64,000 nt of DNA, taken from the NCBI GenBank assembly GCA_003956705.1, contig QZCP01000390.1, positions 62,001 through 126,000 of the forward strand, in the 5' to 3' direction. Each line of letters starts with the position of its first letter. The first letter of the stretch is position 1. Shown here one piece after another: positions 48,515 to 60,829 of the stretch. The notes beneath the pieces are model-generated. The model was given only the letters and a program-made list of their open reading frames with translations, made no database searches and was not told where the DNA came from. The translations under genes were made by a program, and so were the position numbers. The stretch comes from Brevipalpus yothersi (lineage: Eukaryota; Arthropoda; Arachnida; Trombidiformes; Tenuipalpidae).

Positions 48515-49624
48515 ATCTACCTCAATAGAGATGATGAATCACACAACTAGCCAATAAGCCATAGATCATCATAATCAAAAAGACCTTAAATCCTTAGATA
48601 ATCGATGCAATTATATTCAATTTGATCACCAACAAACTCAAAACAGTATGAACCACAGTGAAACACTGTTCAAAATAGTGATCAATGTCACTCAATCCAC
48701 ATGGAATCAGATCCACACACCAACATGCACAATCAAAGTAATAAGAGATCCAAAAAATATGGACATGAATTATTTGTTATGAAAAAAAACATGATAATGA
48801 AGAATTGTTTACTTTCTGCGGCTAGAATGCGAACCCAAAATATCTTCAAAATTACCGCTTAAAAACTTGATACTAAAACTGGTTCTCAGTGTTCAGGTAG
48901 CGCAGTTGGAATATAGTTAAACTTTCAACTTCGATTTTCCTGAACTTTATCCACTTTTCTTCCATCCTTTCAGCATAAAAAATATCTAACATTGGATGAA
49001 GTAAATGTTCAAAAAAAAATTCATCATCATCAAATTCAAGAGAAGATTCACACAACATGAATAAATCGATCCTAGATCTGGTGAGTCAGAACTATTGAAG
49101 CATACGAGTTTCGAGCATGGAAGTTTTTATTCTGGTGTAAAAGCACTTTTTCTCTTGAAAACGTTATTTTATTTTACATTAATGAAACGAATACTCTCTC
49201 TTTTCTCCAAAAATAAGAAGAAGCAGATGATGTAATTAGAATATATACACTCCCATAAATATTATAGGAATTTTCAAAATTCTGTATCATGACAGACTCT
49301 GGTTAAAGGAGAAAGTTTCCTCGAAGCTAAAAGCAAGTATTTTTTCATGCCCCCAAAAACTGATTTGTCAATAAAAAATCTCAATTCGATTCAGCTATAC
49401 TAGCTCAATTTACTAGCCTAAACAGTCATTCATATCAGCTAAAATGATAGTAAGTTAGTAATAAAAACGAACCAAAGGCACAACGAATTAGAATTGTGAA
49501 TTTCATTGGGTTCAATACACTCGTGATCAAGTCTGGAAAAAGGCTTCATTCATGTTCCAATACTTCAGTCAGGCTGAAGAATAGACAGGAGGATGGAGGG
49601 CAATAATTTTTATGGGTATTTTAA
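48515..49624. other. METTL3 upstream region / intergenic
   Basis: The first 270 bp above the METTL3 ATG (5' UTR and promoter) are similar in part to 51600-51810. The rest has no recognised gene. Confidence 0.5.
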
Positions 49625-50379
49625 TTATCCTGTCAAATCTTTCAGCAGTGATTGAATATGAGCCACAGCATTCTTCAAATGGCCCTGGATTGCTTTTATG
49701 ATCTTATCGATATCGAAAAATTTTCTCAGTACGCCTCCTTCTTCTTTTCTCATCGTTTCGTCAATTCGCATTGTGTTTTTCTTCAACTTGGTAAATTTTT
49801 TAATCAGTGAAAATGCGATCATCGAAAGTCCTTTCGCGTCTTTCAGAGCTTTTCTTGAGTCCTCCGAGCCTTTAAGAGCTTGAGATAATGCCTCTCCAAT
49901 TGTTCCAACGTCTTTGGAATTATCAGCAACTTTTTTGATTTTATTTGAAGCCTCTTTCACTGATTTATGGCCCTTTTCAGCCAATTTTCTCGTAGCTTCA
50001 GCACTTGATTTTGCTTTCCTATGAAAATAGAATGTTAGGAATAGATCAGATCAAGATATCTGTCAAAATAATCTAGCATTGTATTTTTTAAAAAATTGAA
50101 AATAAGAGAGCGGTCAAATATGCCGAATGCTACCAATTATACCAGCTAAGGAAAAACTATACATGGTCTAATCAGTTTTAGGTTCATTCTCTAGCATTTT
50201 TGTTCATCAGTATCATGATCATGAGAGAAAGATTAACTTACTCGAATTCTTTTACTTGCGGATCATTCTTGATCCCTTCACCTACTTCCTTCAAAAGCAT
50301 ATCTGTTGTATTCACAATATTAAGCGATTTGATGGTCAAATTTAAAGCCTCGTGTGAGTACTTTGCCATTGTTTCAACT

Positions 50380-50460
<81 letters not shown>

Positions 50461-50818
50461 GTGAATTAATCTATGAATGAAAAGGCTTTTTTTTACGACT
50501 AGTTGCTTGGTGAGAGGATGATATCGATTCTAATATTTATTGACCAATTACCGTGACTCAGATTTTTGGCCCAAAACTATTCAATCTTCTCAATTCTATT
50601 AGAACTTTGAGCATTTCTTTCCAATGTTTTTATCTCTCCTTCTCTCTCACTCTCTCGTTCTGAATGATCTTAAAAAGGCGGAAAAATTGTTATACAATGT
50701 TGCAAAGAGAAGAGAAATACTGATACTAATTGTATGTAACATACTGTGTTCACTGGATTGATGAATGAACATTAGTTCAAACTGCTTGAAGATTCACTGT
50801 CCTCACCACCATCACCGT

Positions 50819-50879
<61 letters not shown>

Positions 50880-51196
50880 CTATTTCATGCTCTCAGGAAA
50901 AATTTGTTACAAAAAATTTCATTGAAAAATTAACACATAGATCAACTCACAGCAAGTTATGAAGAACTTGGAGTGAGACCTATCTTGTGTAAATTCATGG
51001 CAGAACTATTGTTAAAATGATACCAACCTAGTTTTTTCTGATCTTTCACCATATTTGATCCATTAGTCGACTTGGTTGCTTTTGGAGCTCCTGACTGGCT
51101 AGTAGCAGTGATAAACAATCCAACGAGAACAATTTTAATCACTGAAAATGTTCGATGAAATTTCTCTCCTTCAGTCAATGTATTTGCTAGATTCAT
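49625..51196 (-). CDS. Secreted helical Lys-rich protein, unknown
   Basis: Three minus-strand exons, 51196-51028, 50377-50242 and 50018-49625, join in phases 1 and 2 to give 232 aa. The ATG at 51196 is followed by a polar stretch of about 16 residues and a hydrophobic core (VIKIVLVGLFITATS), so a signal peptide is likely. An upstream in-frame ATG at 51307 would lengthen the polar lead. The rest is Lys/Ala/Ser-rich, has no cysteine, and is strongly predicted by eye to be alpha-helical with heptad-like spacing (SSAEATRKLAEKGHKSVKEA, IIKAIQGHLKNAVAHIQSLL). This recalls small helical-bundle secreted proteins, but I recognise no family. The exon 1 donor (GTTGGT) is weak. The exon 2 acceptor uses a long CT array as its pyrimidine tract. 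Intron 1 also holds dispersed repeat copy 2. Confidence 0.68.
50383..50456 (+). repeat. (GA)n microsatellite serving as pyrimidine tract on the minus strand
   Basis: 74 bp pure GA array. On the minus strand it is a (CT)37 tract ending five bases before the acceptor of exon 2 of the secreted helical gene. Confidence 0.93.
50633..50823 (-). repeat. Dispersed repeat, copy 2 (inverted relative to copy 1)
   Basis: About 190 bp matching 10607-10806 in reverse complement at roughly 96-97% by eye. It again abuts a long dinucleotide array (50823-50876), in intron 1 of the secreted helical gene. Confidence 0.85.
50823..50876 (+). repeat. (CT)n microsatellite at the edge of dispersed repeat copy 2
   Basis: 54 bp CT array, equivalent to the GA array at 10541-10606 in the other copy. 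Confidence 0.93.
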
Positions 51197-51439
51197 TCTG
51201 ATCACAACTAAGCTCGAAGACCTCAAAAAGTCAGATCGAGGCTGAGGGAAGAGGCCAGAAAACACTGGCTTTGTCAAGCTTTGATCAAAAATTTGAGTTC
51301 CTTTCAATTATTGCTGCATTTCTGCTGAAATTGAATACCTTCAATTTTTCCCAGCTGTTCAAGAGAAAAATTGTGAGATTTAATCTTCTCACAGTGAGTT
51401 TTTTGGGATGGAAATTTCCGATAAAATTTGTTTGGGACT

Positions 51440-51810
51440 TTTTGGAAGATTTTTGAATATATTGTGAACAAAATATGCTTCTAAAATTGTCTTTCAGCTA
51501 TTTCACCATACTATGGGCACACATAATCGGCGGATAAAGTGCCATCAGATCATCTGATTCAGATGTTGAAATCGAATAAGCAGATGAAGCAGTCGATGAA
51601 ATATTGTAATTATCTTCTGACAATCAATGCTATAAACTCTATAAAATCAAATTAGATGATCATCAACCAGCCAAAAACCCTGTGAACCTTTCCTACGGAA
51701 TAGTGATAATTGTCACTCAATCCTCATGGAATCAGATTCTCTCAAAATACAATCAAAGCAGTACGAGATTCAACATAAATTATTTGCTATTCAAATTAAT
51801 TGCAATGGAA
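51440..51810 (-). pseudogene. Decayed partial copy of the METTL3 5' end
   Basis: This segment resembles 48298-48780 in the same orientation: part of the RING coding sequence, the Ser/Ala-rich N-terminus and the 5' flank. Shared landmarks include GAACAAAATAT, CACACATAATCGG, AGCAGATGAAGCAG and GTCACTCAATC-CATGGAATCAG. Indels shift the frame and an in-frame stop appears within the RING part, so no METTL3-like protein can be made. It ends before the CCCH and methyltransferase regions. Confidence 0.72.
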
Positions 51811-53471
51811 ATAATTGTGATAAAAAGTTGCTAACTTTCGTACAGCAGCTAATTACGCGGTCTCGAGATGTTGATTGGCTGCAACCGGCAGCTGGTAAAG
51901 AGAAATAAAGACATTATCATATTGGAAAAATTAGACATTGATTAAAATGTTGCACCCAAAATGTTTACATATTGGTTCATGATTCATTTATTATACAGAC
52001 TTGAAAGTTTGATGACTATTGTATTAGAGTCATCATGATTTATTTGCTGAATCTCTGTGAAGTTTCGACAAAAATTCTACTCAAGCAGGATACATGTATC
52101 TGAAAAAGATTTGGATGATGATAGATAACTCATGGATATCATTTAATTTGGGGCTCTGATTAATTTATTGGATACTTTCCTTTCCCTATCAGTTTGCTCT
52201 AGGATACTGATGAGAGTTGAAAAAAAGTCAATCAAATATTCACATATGTTGCATTCAATTTATATCCACTCTCAGTTCAAAATTTTCGAGTGATTCTTCG
52301 ATGCTTGTCAAATGGGTGAACTGCATTGCACATACAAACTTTCGATTTTCGGTTCTCTCGGAGAGAATACCCGAAAATCAACACTTTTCACTCCACTATT
52401 TAGAGTATTCCCAGAATTTTGGACTCATCTTAATCAATCAAATTCAGTCTCGATTGCAAATTGAAAAATTTTCATTCTCTTGTCTCTCTCTCTCTCTCTC
52501 CTCTTTTTCAGCTCGAACACCGCCGTGCAGTCAGCCAACAATCCAAGCATCTGATATCGGTCCAAATTTCACGATCATAACCCCACTGATCTCATTTTGA
52601 ATTGTAAATCGATTCAATCAAATAATTAATCAGCTAATTATTAATTGTCTCTTTCTCTCTTTCTTCCTACTTTCAAAAAGCTCAAAGTTCTAGCACTAAC
52701 AGGCCCAACACTTTTCGCTCGACAATCAAAAATCAAACGAATTCGAGCTCACAATGTCATGCGTGTATATAGCAACAGGAGCAGAAGAAGAGCAAAAAAA
52801 GGCCAACAAAAAATGCGCTCATAGCAATAGGCTTGCTTGAAGAGTTGATTTTTTTTTGCATCACACGTTTTGTGTTTTGGTTTGTTTGCGTGTGTATGTA
52901 TCAAAAGATGATGATGTCGGTATTTTGAATTGTGAACACACATCAACACTAATTTAATCTTCCAATCTTAATGTATGTAATAATGATCTTACAGTGTTTA
53001 TGTTTGTTTAATTTAAAGTTGTAACATAGGCACACATTTACAGGTATACATACACACATACACACGCTCATTCACACTTACACACAATCAAGCGAAACAT
53101 TATTGTCTTCATTCATTTCTTAGACTGTTTATTTTCGATCACATGAAACTGCATCCAATACTGTTTACCTTATGAATCCATTCTCTGTTTTGGGTGAAAA
53201 CATTTAATTGATTTGATGAATTGTATGCTTGGTAGTTGGTGACCAATCAGCGGTGTTTGGTATGTGTGTAAGTTTGTGAATTGCTTTTTGTCTTTTTTGA
53301 TTTGATCAATCAATTGCAAATCATCATCACATTATCATAACCATCATCATCATTATCATCATATTTTTGGGCTCTATTTTGGTGAGAAACATATTTTTCG
53401 AGCTGGAACACATTCATCAAGGCTTCCAATTAATTAATCTACACAATTTCGCAATCATTCATCAGTCAAAA
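51811..53471. other. Cyclin K upstream region
   Basis: No firm gene. Two exon-like pieces on the plus strand are noted: 51841-51895 (unusually GC-rich, flanked by AG and GTAAAG, containing ATTGG) and 52512-52600 (behind a CT-rich tract ending TTTTTCAG, open for 29 codons to a stop). CA/TA-rich and CAT-rich runs lie at 53030-53100 and 53320-53370, just before cyclin K. Confidence 0.4.
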
Positions 53472-54414
53472 ATGTTGAACTGGTATTTTGATAAAAGAGA
53501 TCTAAGACAGTTCACTCCATCGGTAATTGATGGTTTAAGCTTTGAAACGGAACAAAGATATAGACGAGAAGGTGCTAGATTTATCATGAAAGTGGGTACT
53601 TCGATGAAATTACGATACGATACTATGGCCACTGGTGTTGTGTATTTTCATCGATTCTTTATGTGTCATTCATTTAAACAATTTCCTCGATTTCCAACTG
53701 CTTGCTGCTGTCTTTTCTTGGCTGGTAAAGTGGAAGAAACTCCTAAAAAGTGTAAAGATGTTATAAAAACTGCTAGACAATTTCTAACTACTAATCAATT
53801 TGCCACTTTCGGTGAAGATCCCAAGGAAGAGGTATTAACTTTAGAGCGAATACTGCTACAAACAATCAATTTTGATCTACAAATTGATCATCCATACACT
53901 TACTTGTTGAAATATGCAAAGTGTATGAAAGTTGATAAGACAAAACTCCAAAAAGTAGTTCAAATGGCTTGGACATTCATTAATGATAGGTGAGATATGG
54001 TGCTCATTTATCTGAATCCATATCATCTCGATTCAAATGTCCTTATTCTATGATCATCCATCTCATAATACAATTTTTCTTTCATTTCATTCTCATGTTC
54101 ACAGTTTATGTACCACAATTTGCCTTCAGTGGGAACCTGAAATAATAGCTATTGCTCTATTCTTTTTGTCTGGTAAACTTTCAAAATTCAATGTACCCGA
54201 TTGGGAAGGTCGCCAGCCTCATCATAAAATGTGGTGGGATGCATTTGTAGAAGATCTTACCGTCGATCTGCTAGAAGATATATGTCATCAAGTGTTGGAT
54301 TTATATTCTTTTCCCATTCCTGATACGCCGCAAGACTCACCGCCTGCAAGTCCTGCACCACCACTACAACCATCCATTCTACCAAGTGTCAAAAATAATT
54401 TTTCACCCAATTAA
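53472..54414 (+). CDS. CycK: Cyclin K
   Basis: Two exons, 53472-53989 and 54105-54414, join in phase 2 (Ser across the junction) to give 275 aa. Cyclin K pairs with CDK12 or CDK13 to phosphorylate the RNA polymerase II C-terminal domain and support transcription of long and DNA-damage-response genes. The cyclin box is close to vertebrate CCNK: YRREGARFIMKVGT, DTMATGVVYFHRFFM, CLFLAGKVEETPKKCKD, FGEDPKEEVLTLERILLQTI, KVVQMAWTFINDSLCTT and QWEPEIIAIALFFLSGKL, ending LEDICHQVLDLYS. The ATG at 53472 gives the family N-terminus (WYFDKRDL). After both cyclin folds only about 30 residues of Pro/Ser-rich tail remain, where vertebrate cyclin K has a long Pro-rich tail. A further 3' exon is possible but none is evident before INTS6. 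Confidence 0.94.
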
Positions 54415-54927
54415 ATTGTCATCTTTTAAAATAATCAAAACAAAATTAAGCGAAAAAATTTTTCTCTCTCTCTCTCATTCTAAACGAAATCATTTCTCTT
54501 CTTCCTCTGAAAAAAAATCTCTTTTTCTCGACCGATTAATTGAAAAATATTTCGATTTTAATCGAAAATTTTCGATCCCAAAACTACTAGCGTCATCTGT
54601 TGAACAAAAATATTATCACAATAGTGTACAAACACTCCGAAAGACGGCGCTTTTCGAAGCGCTTCAAATGTTGTTGCTACAATTTTTTTTTGGCATCAAC
54701 ATTGAAGCTCAATAGAAGCTCAGAGCTAAAAAGCTTGATGCTAAAGATTTTTGCCATTCATTTCTCTCAATTTTTCACTCTCTCTCTCTCTCTTACAACA
54801 TACACACACATTCAAACACACTACAACACACCAGCAACACATCCACCACCCTCGGTGAAACATTGATCAATTATCCTGGGCTTTATCGGGTGGACCGTGG
54901 TGGATGGTCACCATTTAAAACGCCAAA

Positions 54928-55103
54928 ATGACCATCATAGTTTTCCTGATAGATAATAGTGCCTCGATGAATCAACGTACCTATCTGGGTGCCAGGCCAA
55001 CTCTATTAGATGTGGCTAAAGACTCGGTTGAAAAATTTCTTCGTGTAAGCATTGATATTCCTTCTTTTCACTCTCTCTCTCTCCTCTCTCTTCTCTTTCT
55101 CTT

Positions 55104-55141
<38 letters not shown>

Positions 55142-58100
55142 ATACTCTTTTTTTATTTTTGATGTACATGTATATATTTAAGCATGCCAGTTAGTTTGTG
55201 AGCGTTTTCCAATGTCCTCATTGGTTAGCAGCAATTTAATCTCAAATTTCCCTCTCGATCATGGTTTATCTCGTCTGGCTGGTTGTTTGACAGCTTTTTT
55301 TTACATCAAACTCATCTTCTGTGTTCGTCTCTTAATTTTTTCTCTTTCGTTTTTATCTTCTCCAGATTCGTCAAAAAGATGTTGCAAGTCGCCAAGATCG
55401 ATACATGCTACTCACATTCGATGAATTTCCTTATAATATTAAGGTAAGTACGAGATGATGCTGTACCCATATTCATGGACACACACACTATCGAAGTAGC
55501 GTCGAATTTTTTTTCGACGCTAGCAAAGACCTTTGGTTTCTGTCCCGTTCTCATTCTCGTTCTTTTATGATCCTCGAATTATTATTGGACATTTTTTTTC
55601 ATTTCTTTCTCGACATACAGGCTGGATGGAAAGAGAATCACAATATTTTCATGAATGAATTGAAAAATTTATCTGCAAGTGGTATGACATTATTGGGCCC
55701 GGCGCTCAAGAATTGCTTCGATTTGCTCAATTTGAATCGAATGCAAACTGGTATTGACACTTATGGACAAGGTCGAAGCCCATTCTATTTGGAACCTTGT
55801 ATCATAATTGCTATCACTGATGGCGGAAAGATAACCAGTGAACGCTTCGGCGTTCAAGAGGAGCTAAATTTACCAATGACTTGTACAGTTCCTGGCGCAG
55901 AACTTACCAAGGAGCCTTTTAGATGGGATCAGAGATTATATGCTCTCGTTCTACGATTAACAGGCACCCCGCCCACAGATCATCTTTCTAATGGAGCAGT
56001 GTATTCTGTTCCTAGTGATGAGTCACCAATCAATGCAATGTGTGAAGTAACTGGAGGTAGATCTTATTCCATATCATCTCAACGTTCTCTCATGCAATGC
56101 CTCGAATCAGTAATACAAAAGATTCAAGGAGGTGTCGTGGTACATTTTGAAAAATTCGGAATGGATCCTCCACCATTGACTCCAGACGAAGAAACGGAGG
56201 AAGCTCATGGCCAACCAGGCTCCACAAATGGACAAAATATCGGTGGCATTGGAGGACCCCCAAACTTACCTCCTGGTCAAAGCTTACCCAATGGTTTTGT
56301 GGGTGGAGGTGGTGGAGGAGGAAACAACAGTGCCAATAATATTTCGGGTAATGCCAGTAAGCCACCGTGGACCTCCGTGCGTAAGCTCATTTATGTACAG
56401 AAATCAGCACAAAAAGGATATTCTGTGGGCTTTTGGCCTATTCCGGAATCTTTTTGGCCCGATTTAAACAAGCCATCATTATTGCCCCGGAACTGTCATC
56501 CGGTTATTAAATTCACCTGCGCCAATAGTGACCCGATGGTTATAGATAATTTACCCTTCGACAAATACGAACTCGAAACAAGTCCTCTCACACAATATAT
56601 CCTTTCACGTAAGCAGCCACATGTTGCTTGGCAGTGTTTCGTTCCAAATAGTCACAAGAGTCTTGAATATCATCCACTGGGTCATCCTTTCGGCTACCTT
56701 AAAGCTAGCACAAATTTGAGTTGTGTTAATTTTTTCGTTTTACCCTACAATTATCCCATACTGTTGCCGCTACTAGACGATCTCTTCAAAATTCACCACT
56801 GTAAACCTACTCGAGAATGGAAAGCTCAATTTGATGCCTATTTGAACAATATACCACTTTATTATGCAGCTCCTCTCAAGAGAGCGATCCAAAAGATGGG
56901 AGGACCGAATTTGATACCTGATAATATGGAAAACTGCCTCAATTATTCTGTCCTCAATCAATTGAAAAGACTTAAGAATCAAGCTAAAGTTGAATTTGAA
57001 AAAGTCATCGCCTCAGTTGGTACAGGGAAACCCACCATTCCAACAACAATAAAAGTACCCAACTCATCTAACAAGAAGATCTCTGACCTCATAAATTCTA
57101 GCCCCTCTTTGAAAGCTCGATTCGCTGGACTACGGAATGAAATAAACGATTATACTGGTTTTTCAATGAGAATATCTGACAAAGCACGAGAGGCAAAGCC
57201 TCAATGTTATCGTAATCCTTATGATATCACAAGAAATAGTCTCATTGATCAGATACATCGGATGCGCACTAATTTTCTTCAGCCTCCAAATTTGATCAAA
57301 TATTATGATGACGATCATATTCATAATTTACCTGTCAGTCAGATGGGTAATTATCAAGAGTATCTTAAAAAGATGCCCACACCACTGAGAGAATTGGAGC
57401 AAGCTCCTGTCCGTCAACACATGTTTGGTAACCCATTCAAGATTGACAAGAGAGGCTATGGAATGATCGATGAGGCTGATATAGATTTAGTGCCCAACAA
57501 TTCACCTGTTCGTTCACCGAGAAGACCAATTGAAAACCAAATGAAAACCGGTTCACCTCGAGTTAAACGCCGTCCAGGACCATTGCCCAAAGATTTTGTA
57601 ATTCCAAAGCCCTATCGTTCTTCATCTCCATCTAATGGCTCTTATTCACCACCAGCTTCACCAGTCCCTTCAGACACATCTTCTCCTCCAGCCTCACCAT
57701 TTTCATCCTCCTCTCCGATATCATCACCCCAACCGCAAGCTTCCTCACCTTCATCTACAATGGATGAACCGATGTCAGACATCAGTTCTGAGTCCTCACG
57801 AGATTCCTTCATCAGTAACAATAGCAGTCAAGAAGAGCTTCTTTTTATTGAATCTGATAATGTAAACTCAAATGACAAATCATCCCGAGTCGGAGCATCA
57901 CAACAAACAAATTCAATATTTCCTGGAGCTACTGCCAATGTATTATCCACAAAAGAACATAACATCTCTTTTAAATCAACAGACGCTCTAAATGGGAGCA
58001 AAAACTCAACAGGTCTATCAAATTTGTCACCATCATCCTCACCATCAGCTGCATCCACAAACTTTCCATCAATATCATCGAGCTTGGAAAAGAAGTCATC

Positions 58101-58631
58101 CTCAGTTAATCATTCAGATAGTGTATGTAATGGGACTTCAAGTACAAATGAGCATCCTGTAAAAGTGAGATTAAGATTGACCCCAACTGCTCAGAAGCTT
58201 CGTGAAGAAATATTCAAATTAGTGAGAAAACCTGGAAAAAGTAAGTACTCTTTCGAATCTTTTTTCACTTCACACAATTCAGCTCATCCAGCCGGTTTTC
58301 ACTGAGAAGTAAGACGACTGGAAACCTTTTCTCTTCAATCGAATTTGAATTATGCAGTCATGCATACACCCATACATTTGCCTTCCTTATTTGTCCTTGT
58401 CTCTTCATATCCTCTCCTTTTTGTAGTTACTCATGACAACACACTCGCCAACATTAACCAAAATATTATTGTTATTTTCTTCCTGTACTATTAGATTACC
58501 AACCGCTGATTGAAAAATTATCACAATGCCAAGGATCACTTAAAGAGACTCTTAAGAATGAAGCGATCGCCGAGGCTACAAGATTTAAGAGAAAAGCTCT
58601 CGTTGATAAGATTCGAGAGTCTGTTATCTAG
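54928..58631 (+). CDS. IntS6: Integrator complex subunit 6
   Basis: Four exons, 54928-55044, 55366-55443, 55621-58240 and 58495-58631, with phases 0, 0 and 1, giving about 983 aa. INTS6 is a subunit of Integrator. It helps recruit PP2A to paused RNA polymerase II and supports snRNA 3' processing. The N-terminal VWA domain has the MIDAS start DNSAS (residues 9-13), then DRYMLLTFDEFPYNIKAGW, GIDTYGQGRSPFYLEP, ITDGGK, LTKEPFRWDQRLYALVLRL and CEVTGGRSYS. Middle blocks such as FGYLKAS, YNYPILLPLLDDLF and MGNYQEYLKKMPTPLRELE are also conserved. The C-terminal helical INTS6 domain is split across the last intron (KLREEIFKLVRKPGK, then NYQPLIEKL and RFKRKALVDKIRE). Insertions are a Gly run (about residue 306) and a long Ser/Pro-rich region (about 735-800). 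It begins 513 bp after the cyclin K stop on the same strand. Confidence 0.95.
55109..55138 (+). repeat. (CT)n microsatellite
   Basis: CT array in INTS6 intron 1. Confidence 0.88.
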
Positions 58632-60715
58632 TTCAATTAATCAAAAAACTGAAATTCATTTCTTGTAAGAATCCTTCTGCTCGCTGTCTCTCTGAATTGC
58701 GAGAATTCGTTTTGCTATGTACAAAGAAAAACTGTTACAGATTGAATTATACAAAAAAGAGAGGTAGTCAATCTATTCTCTAAGCCAATAATCACTTCTC
58801 GTTTAGTTTTGAGTCCGATTTGTTTCAACTCTTGCTTTAGAGATTTCTGATCCACATATCAGCTCTCTTCCACTTGCTATACCATGGTCGCAGCTAAGTA
58901 CTTATGGAATGCCCCCAAACAGATATAGACGAAAAAACAGACAAAATGAAGTGTAATTTGGTGAATATGTGCATTCAAAGTGATAAATCGAGAGTACCAG
59001 TCATGACTTGGAACGGAGTAACAAGAGAAGAAATTATTGGATGGATTATCGAGAGTCAAGCGACAATCGAGACAGACAAAATAGGAGCCATTGAAAAGAG
59101 GAAAGATAAACAAAATAATGAGCATCCACAGTGCCCTTTAGTTGTGTCATCAGGAATGATAAAGCGAAATTTTCTATGTGTATGGCATTGCAAAAGGCAG
59201 ACAGACAGTTGAAGAAGTAGACATCGTGGAGAGGAGAAAAAAAAACCAAGAAAATCCAGGAAAGAGGTTCAAGCAATGGTCATCCATATATATAAGCTGC
59301 ATCCATTCAGCTATCTGGTATCTCGTTTTATTCTTTTTCTCTCTTCACAATCATGCTGGTTACCCTTCACTTACTAGTCCCAAATTTCTATTCTAAGTGT
59401 AGTAATTTGAATGGTAACTTTATGGCTCACAGTTTCCGGTCATCTCATGAATCATGGCTATGATCCGGGGAACTTTTATCAGTAGACCAGCACTTCACTG
59501 GAGGGAAAGCGAAAAAAAGACAGAGATATTAGATAGTAATTGATCTTGATAGGTGACTCTAGCAAACTGCTCTGTTATCAAGCTTTTTGTCGAGAACTTT
59601 CAACGTCTGAAACTCTGCTAATCTAGATCAGGCTCACTGATTCCGATTTCTTTCTTTTTATTTTTTCCTGCTTGATCTGATCTCAAATGTGAAGGGTTTA
59701 TATTCAGCTATCCCAAAAGTGGTCATTGAGTTCATTTTAATCCTGTTTAGATGAATACTTTCTTTTGATTTTAGTGACCATTTTGTAGTACAATATAGCC
59801 ACAGATACTCATACACACGCTTATGTACACATAAATGTTCTGTGCGTTTGCCTGATTGAACGTGGAACCCACACTCGAGTTGGTTTTTGATCGGATTTCC
59901 GAATGAATAATAGGAAAAAAAGTCTTTCAATCCTGGTGAAAAACATTTGCTCAATTTTGTCTCTTTTTCACACTTCCTGGCAACCTTTCCATTTCAAGAG
60001 GTCATCTCTCTCTCTCTCTCTCTCTCTTCCTTTAGAACTGCGATTTAATTTTATTTGTCCTCTTTTCACATCCATTTCCCACCAGCTCACGAGGCTCTCC
60101 ATGGCATCTATTCATGGCTATCAAAATCCAAGACAAACACAGAGCTCACATCTTAACACATTTTAAGTAGCAGTTGAGTTTCTTTTCCGTTTCTCTCGCT
60201 CAGTTTCCAATCTTTTTTTTTCTTCCTTTATAAGTGTGTATTGGATCGTTAAGATACCCTTAATCGGATTATATTCCTAGCTACTAGTGGTGGTAGATTG
60301 TAGTCAACTATCCTAAGTGTCCAAAAGAATTGGACGGTAAGAAGTGAGTGAGAGGGAGAATCGTTCCTCTTTTTCCAATTCCTTTTCACTCTCGAAGCTT
60401 CTCTCATGATTTTCCATGTCGTAAAATTTCAATTTCAATTTTGCGCGCAACTATGTCACTATTTCAATAATGGAGTGAACAAGAAAAACTTGAATCGTTT
60501 TTGCTCAGCTTAATCAGAAGCAATCATGGCTGGATGGAGATGAAAATCTGTTCCCCTAATTCTCTTCCAAGAATTCTCGTTATACTCAAAATCTTCTGAG
60601 TTTTATCACGCTGAGCCTGAATTAATGGATGTGGACAAAGAGGATAGTAAACTGTGGTGAATCGAAATGTGTCTGAATTTTCAGCCTAACGATAATCATA
60701 AATCGAATTTACCAG

Positions 60716-60829
60716 GTACCAATTCTTCGGATTGGCATACCCAGCAGAGGATTCCAGCGTAACAAAGAGGCTGGAGGAATGATGTTTGCAAATCGAAGAA
60801 TACAAGCACAGAACTTTACATCTTCCAAG
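60716..60829 (+). CDS. Possible isolated coding exon, unknown gene
   Basis: A 114 bp open segment lies between an AG (60714-60715) and a good donor (AAG/GTGGGT). It is symmetric in phase 0 and encodes 38 residues, including VPILRIGIPSRGFQRNKEAG and GMMFANRRIQAQNF. The balanced composition, with no low complexity, looks like real protein. An acceptor at 60683-60684 would lengthen it. I cannot assign a family, and neighbouring exons were not found. Confidence 0.35.

Noticed and set aside
58904..59212. 102-codon plus-strand frame after INTS6
   Set aside because: No recognisable motif and no splice or homology support. The length is within chance for the many frames examined.
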